Source: Sulfuriferula nivalis (lineage in GTDB: Bacteria; Pseudomonadota; Gammaproteobacteria; Burkholderiales; Sulfuriferulaceae). From it: DNA of 64,000 bases. Both the position numbers and the translations under genes were made by a program. The DNA lies in NCBI RefSeq assembly GCF_009937995.1, contig NZ_AP021881.1, forward strand, positions 2,356,001 to 2,420,000. Direction: 5' to 3'. The notes below the pieces were generated by a model. It made no database searches. It saw only the letters and a list, made by a program, of their open reading frames with translations, and was not told the origin of the DNA. This document shows, one piece after another, positions 58,311-64,000 of the stretch (within the stretch, counting starts at the first letter, position 1; each line of letters opens with the position of its first letter).

Positions 58311-59677
58311 TTATTCGTTATATGTTCAAGTCTGGCCAATTCGTTACGTGCACGCAGCTTCTCAAATCCAACAACAGCGCTTTTATAAAGTAAGTTTTTT
58401 GATGCCGCATCCTTCGCTTCATCGTTGTTTAGATTAAGTTTCCCGATAGATGTCATAAGGCGATCTGCAGCCTTACGATCCCGCGGGTCTTTCATAGTGT
58501 TAAGCCATTCCACAATCTTGGGGTTTTTATCTGGAGTATTTTCATAGCCCTGCGCGGTACGCCAATCGTCCCATTGATCACGAATTGTCGTAAACACGGT
58601 GCGCAAATGGGTACGTAATGCTTGAAAACGTTCATCATCATGACGAATAGTTTCTCGGCTAGCAGTAGCTCGATCTACTGCATCATTGTCTAGAAAATCC
58701 GCATGAATTTCACCAACCAAATAGCTGTTAAAATATCGAGCATCCCCCAACTCAGGCAATACGTCTTCCTGAAACAGACGGCCATTGGCAAATACTGCCA
58801 AACGATTTAGGCTTTCATCACCATTACCAAGCTTTGAAGGCTTATCCACACTAGCAATAAACCCCCCCATACGTAAACAGGGTGGTTCACCAGCAAGCTC
58901 TTCATCAACCCCTTGCACGCATTTATGCACCTGCCCATCGGCATCTTTATAGCTTGCTAAGGCCGTGGCCAGGGGCTCAATCATCTTTCTTGTAGCTTCG
59001 TCAAAGTACCAAAGAAACTGCAAATCACCATAATAGCCAGCATCTACTCGAGTAATATCCCGCCCATTAACTTGAACGTGAAAACTATCTGAAAAGACAC
59101 CAAAACGACGTGCGAGACGTGGCCGTAGAAAACCCTCCGTCTTATTTATACGCGTATTTAATCCGCGAAGTTCAATACGGGTACCATGTTCAAGTGTGAA
59201 ATCGGATGGAACATCAACCACTTGAACCGGGTAATTAGCTCCATTAGTTGAAGCTTCAGCTTTTACCAACAAGTCTTTCACATTAATAGTAAATGCCACT
59301 GCATCGCTGTCCTTTGCACGAGTGACAATATTTATAGTATTCGCCAATGAAAACATAGCCAACTTACCTATACCCTTGCGACCCATAACACGTCGCTTAC
59401 CGCTTTGACTCAAGTCTTGATTAGACTCACTCGTTCGACGACTATAGCCTACTGCGAGAAATTTATTTTGCACATGCTCCCGCGTCATGCCATGGCCATT
59501 ATCTTCGACGATGATTCTGTCGTTATCAATATCCAAAGTGATTGACACTGTATTAGCATCAGCGTCCCATGCATTGGCGATAATTTCCGTTACTACTGAT
59601 GGAGTGGAACTGTATAGCCCAATACCAAGGTGCTTAAGCACATTAAGTTCAATTTGAAATTTTAGTGGCTCAAGCAT
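58298..59677 (-). pseudogene. GHKL ATPase part of a split restriction endonuclease
   Basis: The 459 residues cover an intact MutL/gyrase-like ATPase: Glu31 and Asn35 (EIIANAWDAD), the D59-N-G-H-G63 loop (EDNGHGM) and the lid MGRKGIGKLAMFS (residues 98-110). A long transducer-like region follows. The last five residues (NKVRL) and the stop come from the insertion sequence. The native gene continued into the nuclease now at 55219-55866. ATPase-plus-nuclease proteins next to a C5 methyltransferase resemble HgiDII/BbrUII-type restriction enzymes, as I recall that family. The truncated protein may be made but should lack cleavage. Confidence 0.8.
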
Positions 59678-60704
59678 AATGTTTTTCCAAGTGTTTTAAC
59701 AAAGTCTTCCCCACAGCAAAACCAAGTTTCGGTGGCACCGCGTTGCCAATCATTCGCGCTACGCTGTTGATTGAAATAGGTTCCCCTTCAGGAACAAAGC
59801 AATAACTGACAGGAAAGGATTGCAATATGGCAGCTTCTCGCAAAGATATCCCTCGGTCCTGTTCAGGATGACCGAAACGTCCAGTCCCAAAGCTACAACA
59901 TTGAGTAGTTATAGTAGGTGCTGGTTTCCCCCAAACCATACGTGAGTAGACACTCTTATAAGAAGCACCACTCTCCGCCTTATGACATGGTGAAAGTAAG
60001 TGCTGCGGCCAATCATGCCAAGTGCCGCCAGGAAGCGAAGCACGTATACGTTCCAAATTAATTTCACTAAGCGCACGCGCCTTATGCATTGAATCATTTG
60101 GATCTGTTTCACCAGCAGCAAGTTTGGGCAGACTACCTATAGCTTCTCGTACCGTAGGTAACGGACCGGCCTCTGTGTGTAAGTAAATATCCCCTAGTCG
60201 TGATGCCACCAGTACAAAACGCCGACGATCTTGTGGAATACCCAAATCCGTACAGCGCAGACTACGCGCATCCACTTTGTAACCTAACTCCAGTAAAGTA
60301 CTGATGAATTGCTGATAAGGTGCATGGTTCGTAACACGAGGGACATTTTCCATAGTTACCAGTTCTGGCTGTATTTCACGCACCAATCGTGCAAACTCCC
60401 CTAACATACCCCATTTTGTCTCGTCTCGTTTAATTGAGTTGTTAGCCATAGTTGAAAATGGCTGACATGGTGCACACCCCGCAAGTAGCCGCACAGCACC
60501 CGGTGTGAACCAAGGAGTGATATCGGCAGCTTTCAGATCCGTCACGCTCTTAAGTACAAAAGTGGCCGAATTATTGGCATTGTAAGGAAACTCGCAATCG
60601 GGATCAATATCGAACCCAGCGCGCACCCGCACTCCTGCGTCTTCCAAGCCACGAGTTAGACCACCGGCGCCACAGAATAAATCAACCGCTTCAATTGTTG
60701 CCAT
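59670..60704 (-). CDS. DNA (cytosine-5)-methyltransferase of a restriction-modification system
   Basis: The protein is about 344 residues from the ATG at 60704 (GGGAG just upstream); an ATG at 60722 would add six. It has motif I (DLFCGAGGLTRGL), motif IV with catalytic Cys80 (GCAPCQPFS), ENV at 120-122 (motif VI), QDRRRFVLVA (VIII), LQSFP and IGNAVPPKLG (IX-X). It protects the host site of the partner nuclease. Its end overlaps the ATPase gene start by 8 bp, so the two were made together. It appears intact while the nuclease is split. Confidence 0.93.
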   Translation of the reverse strand: MATIEAVDLFCGAGGLTRGLEDAGVRVRAGFDIDPDCEFPYNANNSATFVLKSVTDLKAADITPWFTPGAVRLLAGCAPCQPFSTMANNSIKRDETKWGMLGEFARLVREIQPELVTMENVPRVTNHAPYQQFISTLLELGYKVDARSLRCTDLGIPQDRRRFVLVASRLGDIYLHTEAGPLPTVREAIGSLPKLAAGETDPNDSMHKARALSEINLERIRASLPGGTWHDWPQHLLSPCHKAESGASYKSVYSRMVWGKPAPTITTQCCSFGTGRFGHPEQDRGISLREAAILQSFPVSYCFVPEGEPISINSVARMIGNAVPPKLGFAVGKTLLKHLEKHYA

Positions 60705-60969
60705 GAGCTCCCATTTCTTCATTTAATCAATGCAATTTTCTTTATTTGGCTTATCAGATTTAATTTAATAGTATTGTTTATGGCAATAAGCAATGACTAA
60801 CAACCTCTCCATAAACCTGTAATTATTCCGCGCAATTAAAGTTGTAAATAGTTACTCCCATTTTACATGGGATTCCAACCAACCTTGCTCAAATTTGTTG
60901 ATAATCAGAGCGCCAGAATGACATTTAACCTTTCCAACCGCGCGTTACAACTCGTCAACGAAATTCACC

Positions 60970-61740
60970 TTATGATTTCAATTTATCGAGTTTTGCGACC
61001 AAGTCCTCTGCTCTAAGATGCGTATAGCGCTTGAGCATCTGCATTGACTTATGGCCACTAATAGCAGATACCTCTTGATCACTAAAGCCCGCCTCTACTA
61101 AGCGACTAACAGCTTCATGCCGCAAATCATGGAAGTGAAAATCTTCACAACCGACTGAACGCTTAATGTCCATCCAGACCTTGTTAAAATTGTAGGGTCT
61201 ACGCTTTCCATCTTTACCTGGCTCACCAAAAAAGATCAAATCAGTATCTATAGGACGAATCGGATGGTCCAACGCCTCCTTAAACAATGCCGTCGCTATC
61301 GTACTTAGTGGAACAGTACGCGGTTGAGTATTTTTCGTCTCAAGCAGGCGCACAATACGTCTCACCAGATCGATTTGATTTCGACGTAACGTAATAATTT
61401 CTGATGAACGCATACCAGTCTCGATTGCAATACGAGCAATCCAGCGAAGCATCGGATTAGAATGACTGTCCACCGCAGCAAACAATCGCATTTCCTCATC
61501 AGCATCAAGTCGGCGATTGCGACCTGGTCCTGGAGCGGGTCGACGCACATTCAATACAGGATTGTAGGCCAAACCCAAACCCCATTCTTTCACGGCCACT
61601 GTAAACAAATGACCTAGCAAGGCAAGCTCCAAACGTACTGTATTTGCCGCCCTTGGGATTGGATTGCCGTCTTTACTTTTCCGATCCTCTCCAGCAAGGC
61701 GCTGATCCCTGTATTGAGCAACCAGCTCTGTCGTAACAGC
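60970..61740 (-). pseudogene. Tyrosine integrase, 5' end removed by the IS66 element
   Basis: The remaining 256 residues hold the whole catalytic domain: Arg in ETGMRSSEII, Lys in LETKNTQPR, HDLRHEAVSRL, SGHKSMQM and the nucleophile in LKRYTHLRAED. The N-terminal arm-binding region is missing. The first seven residues of the longest frame (MAGLDAY) lie inside the IS66 terminus. It may be the integrase that inserted the island at the tRNA, since it points toward the unseen end; that is inference. The 265 bp between this gene and the methyltransferase are A+T-rich with no gene seen. Confidence 0.8.
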
Positions 61741-61778
61741 GTAAGCGTCCAGCCCAGCCACTCCAATCCCTTCACTAC

Positions 61779-63407
61779 TTATGGTAGTTCATTTTTAAAC
61801 GGCAGCAATTCATCAATCTGGCTATTAGGCCAGACCGGTAATTTTTCCAACGTATCTTTGAGCCATGCATAGGGTTCCAAGCCATTGAGCTTGGCGGTAG
61901 CCAACAAACTCTGAATCGCTGCAGCGCGTTTGCCTGCACGTTCTGAGCCTGCGAACAGCCAATTCTTTTTGCCGATGGCAATGGGTCGTATCGCATTTTC
62001 GACTGGGTTGTTATCAATAGGCAAGATGCCGCTGTCCGCATAGCGTATCAGTGCTGGCCAACGCTTGATGCTGTAATCCAACGCGCGGGCTGTGCCGCTG
62101 CCATCGGCCACTTTGACGCGAGTCTGGATTAACCAGTCATGCAGTTCGCCCAATAACGGTTTTGCCTGAGTCTGGCGCAACTGCAAACGACCTGCCGCAT
62201 CCAGCTTGTCCGCAGCCTGCTCAATGGCATAGAGTGCCGCGATACGCTGCAGCGCAGCCGCTGCAATTGGACTTTGGTTGGCCGCATGCAAATCAAAGAA
62301 CTTCCGACGTGCATGTGCGAAGCATGCCAGCTCAGTGATGCCTTGGGTAAATAACGCTTTATAACCAGCGTAATCGTCAACCATCAAGTGTCCTTGCCAA
62401 CCTGCCAGAAAGTGCCGCGCATGCAATCCCTGTCGCCCTGGCTGATAGTCAAACACCACGATAGGCGGTGCGGATGAAGGGGATGCCAAATCACCCGTGC
62501 GGTAAGCCCACAGATAAGCTTTCTTGGTTTTGCCCGCCCCGGGGTCTAATTGTGGCACTGGCGTTTCATCCGCATGCAATACACTGCGTGCCAGCAGTAA
62601 TTCAGTGAGCCTGTCGACCAACGGTTGCAACGCTACCCCCACACGTCCGACCCACTCCGCCAAGGTGGAACGCGCCAGGGTCACCTGGCTGCGCTGGGCA
62701 ATGTGTTCTATACGGTAGAGCGGTAAATGATCAACGAATTTACTGATCATCACCCACGCCAGCAAACCTGATGTCGCCACGCCGCCGTCGATGACGGCAG
62801 CTGGAATGGGGGCGGCAGCAACGGTTTCGCAGTGGCGACAAGCATACTGTGGACGGATGTGTTGATGCACGGTGAACTGGGCAGGTTCGACATCCAGTTG
62901 TTCGCTGATGTCTTCACCGATTTTGATTAACGCACCACCACACGCACCGCACTGGCAAGATGCAGGCTCATGGCGATGAATGATGCGGGGCAGATGGTCA
63001 GGCAGTGGCTGACGACCTGCGCGTGGACGCGCAGGCTTGGGGATAGCGGTTGTCGCATCTTCGGTATTAGGTGTATCTGGCTGCCCGATTTGGGCTTCAA
63101 TGGCCGTGATGTCGGCTGCCCAGCACTCATCAAACAACGCACGCTGCTCAGGCGAGAGCTGCTCGCTCTTGTTGGCGAAGCGGATGCGGCGGTAATAGGC
63201 AAGTTCCAGTACCAAAGCCTGGTTCTTGAGTTCGGCGTGCTGGATTTGCTTAGTCAGCGTGAGGATTTGTGCGGTGTTTTGCTGGAGTAATACTGTGTTT
63301 TGTTGAATGAGTTCAGCATCCTGTTTAACCTGCGCCAACAGCTTATCCACATACGCCGCCAAGGCGGGATCGGGGATAAATTGGGCAAGTTGTTGGGCTG
63401 AATCCAT
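61779..63407 (-). CDS. tnpC: IS66 transposase TnpC
   Basis: The 542-residue DDE transposase of IS66 has an N-terminal leucine-rich coiled coil (LIQQNTVLLQQNTAQILTL), a zinc finger (CQCGACGG with CRHCE), the catalytic core (LHADETPVP, VDDYAGYKALF) and a C-terminal NNPVENAIRPIAIGKKNWLF segment with the last acidic residue. The ATG at 63407 gives the family N-terminus; the open frame extends further upstream without support. It is complete. Confidence 0.93.
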   Translation of the reverse strand: MDSAQQLAQFIPDPALAAYVDKLLAQVKQDAELIQQNTVLLQQNTAQILTLTKQIQHAELKNQALVLELAYYRRIRFANKSEQLSPEQRALFDECWAADITAIEAQIGQPDTPNTEDATTAIPKPARPRAGRQPLPDHLPRIIHRHEPASCQCGACGGALIKIGEDISEQLDVEPAQFTVHQHIRPQYACRHCETVAAAPIPAAVIDGGVATSGLLAWVMISKFVDHLPLYRIEHIAQRSQVTLARSTLAEWVGRVGVALQPLVDRLTELLLARSVLHADETPVPQLDPGAGKTKKAYLWAYRTGDLASPSSAPPIVVFDYQPGRQGLHARHFLAGWQGHLMVDDYAGYKALFTQGITELACFAHARRKFFDLHAANQSPIAAAALQRIAALYAIEQAADKLDAAGRLQLRQTQAKPLLGELHDWLIQTRVKVADGSGTARALDYSIKRWPALIRYADSGILPIDNNPVENAIRPIAIGKKNWLFAGSERAGKRAAAIQSLLATAKLNGLEPYAWLKDTLEKLPVWPNSQIDELLPFKNELP

Positions 63408-63487
63408 GCTTGAATTATACCATTTCACCCCGCCTGAAACCAGCAATAATGCGGGTTTCAGGCATGTTTTTACTGAATCATGAGTGG

Positions 63488-63847
63488 CTACACCTGCCAG
63501 TGGGCAGGGGCTGGGGCACTGAGTCTTTGCCAGTCGATACCTGTGATCAGCCAGTCCCACTGTGTGGGGGTTAAAGGATGGGTGATGGCAGCGATGTCTG
63601 GCCAGGTGAAGTGACCACGATGCAGTCGGCGTTGGCACAACCAGACCCCTGTGCCATCCCAGACCAGGAGCTTGACCCGCGTTTGGCGACGATTACGGAA
63701 GGCGTAGGCGGCGCCGTCGCAGGGACTGCGACCCAGGCGGTGCTGGATGCGCTGGGAAAGGCCATCTATGCCGATGCGCATGTCCACGGGTTCGATGACT
63801 AGCCAGACCTGGGTGGCGATGGGGCTGATGGGATGGGCAGATATCAT
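63488..63847 (-). CDS. tnpB: IS66 accessory protein TnpB
   Basis: The 119-residue IS66 Orf2 protein has EPVDMRIGIDGLSQRIQ, the segment AYAFRNRRQTRVKLLVWDGTG and LCQRRLHRGHFTWP. It is needed for IS66 movement but its biochemical role is not known. Its start overlaps the tnpA stop (ATGA at 63844-63847). Confidence 0.92.
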   Translation of the reverse strand: MISAHPISPIATQVWLVIEPVDMRIGIDGLSQRIQHRLGRSPCDGAAYAFRNRRQTRVKLLVWDGTGVWLCQRRLHRGHFTWPDIAAITHPLTPTQWDWLITGIDWQRLSAPAPAHWQV

Positions 63848-63999
63848 GGCAGTTGCCGCAACAAGTCAATTAGCCAGGGCGTGCTAGCAATGGGAAGCTC
63901 TACCCGCCAGCCAGTGGGGCTGTGGAGCTGGAGCGTGCCCGTGACAGGCGCAGGTTGAACACTGACGGGGATGAGGGTTAGCGGTGGCTGGCGCGTGAG
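63844..63999 (-). CDS. tnpA: IS66 accessory protein TnpA, C-terminal part (runs off window)
   Basis: The last 51 codons of a frame ending in WLIDLLRQLP are present, directly before and coupled to tnpB. Position and coupling identify it as the IS66 Orf1/TnpA; the N-terminal helix-turn-helix would be outside the window. Confidence 0.75.
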   Translation of the reverse strand, partial: LTRQPPLTLIPVSVQPAPVTGTLQLHSPTGWRVELPIASTPWLIDLLRQLP

Positions 64000-64000
64000 A

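Larger units (their letters stand above)
55880..58316 (+). mobile_element. IS91-family insertion sequence
   Basis: The element is about 2.4 kb with two plus-strand genes, a tyrosine recombinase and an HUH transposase, the layout of the two-gene IS91 group. Boundaries are deduced from the interrupted gene: removal of 55880-58316 restores a continuous frame (…HIT-RSTD…). They may be off by a few bases. The right end has a strong hairpin (58272-58310), as expected for the replication origin end of rolling-circle elements. No target duplication is seen, in keeping with the family. Confidence 0.75.
46651..64000. mobile_element. Integrated plasmid-derived genomic island (right end outside window)
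   Basis: The island begins at the tRNA fragment and continues to the window end. It carries parts of a conjugation apparatus (eexN, virB6, virB5), a MobV relaxase, a replication initiator with iterons, a restriction-modification locus, a tyrosine integrase fragment and two insertion sequences. Compared with the core region it has more non-coding DNA, mixed strand use and patchy base composition; the replication gene is visibly G+C-rich while genes at 53.8-55.9 kb are A+T-rich. It looks like a mosaic in decay. Confidence 0.8.
61741..64000 (-). mobile_element. IS66-family insertion sequence (partial, runs off window)
   Basis: The element starts at 61741 with GTAAGCGTCC, the typical IS66 terminal sequence. 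It contains tnpC, tnpB and the end of tnpA on the minus strand in the usual order. IS66 makes 8-bp target duplications; the flank here is GTAACAGC (61733-61740), to be looked for beyond the other end. Confidence 0.88.

Noticed and set aside
58261-58323. An integron attC-like site: GTCCAAC and GTTATAT flanking a hairpin with one extrahelical base, at the 3' end of the ATPase gene.
   Set aside because: One core box fits RYYYAAC exactly but the other does not fit GTTRRRY. The hairpin is explained better as the origin end of the IS91-like element, because the neighbouring gene halves join in frame when it is removed. No second attC or integron integrase was seen.
46698-64000. CRISPR array or cas genes in the accessory region.
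   Set aside because: No regularly spaced repeats with unique spacers were seen; the only tandem repeats are the gapless 22-bp iterons.

Overview
The window looks like part of a chromosome from an autotrophic betaproteobacterium, most likely of the Nitrosomonadales type. This is inferred from the gene orders rplU-rpmA-obgE-proB, rpsP-rimM-trmD-rplS, leuS-lptE-holA and ubiE-ubiJ-ubiB, from a proteobacterial phosphoribulokinase (Calvin cycle), and from a TusA/DsrE pair of the kind found in sulfur oxidisers. No rRNA operon or complete tRNA is visible, so the genus cannot be fixed.

Positions 1-46,600 are densely packed core genome. They hold a PilS-like sensor kinase (cut by the window edge), ispB, ribosomal proteins L21/L27, obgE, proB, a lytic transglycosylase, proS, prk divergent from leuS-lptE-holA, a TlpA-like thioredoxin, cytochrome b561, an MFS transporter, the rpsP-rimM-trmD-rplS operon, map-glnD, galU-ligA-zipA, and ftsB-eno-kdsA-pyrG. 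These are followed by a five-gene minus-strand cluster (tusA, dsrE-like, GAF histidine kinase, response regulator, REC-GGDEF-EAL protein) that joins sulfur-carrier proteins to signal transduction. Then come 4.5S RNA, ubiE-ubiJ-ubiB, a DMT exporter, a probable ovothiol pair (ovoA plus a PLP beta-lyase), a sugar transferase and an ABC-F ATPase.

From about 46,651 to the end lies an integrated mobile region. Its left edge is a detached 3' half of a CAU-anticodon tRNA gene, followed on its strand by a terminator; this is the usual scar of a tRNA-targeting integrative element. Inside are an unrecognised 307-residue protein, a piece of a type IV secretion system (eexN, virB6, virB5) with a perfect 34-bp palindrome between virB6 and virB5, a MobV-type relaxase with a coupled small gene, a dyad-rich non-coding stretch, 22-bp iterons and a TrfA-like replication initiator. 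This is a plasmid-derived backbone.

The right part of the island is a restriction-modification locus damaged by insertion sequences. A C5 cytosine methyltransferase overlaps a GHKL ATPase gene whose nuclease 3' part now lies more than 2.4 kb away, on the far side of an IS91-family element. That element encodes a tyrosine recombinase, readable only by a -1 shift on an A7 tract, and an HUH transposase coupled to it by an ATGA overlap. A tyrosine integrase, possibly the island's own, has lost its 5' end to an IS66-family element (tnpC, tnpB, partial tnpA) that runs off the window.
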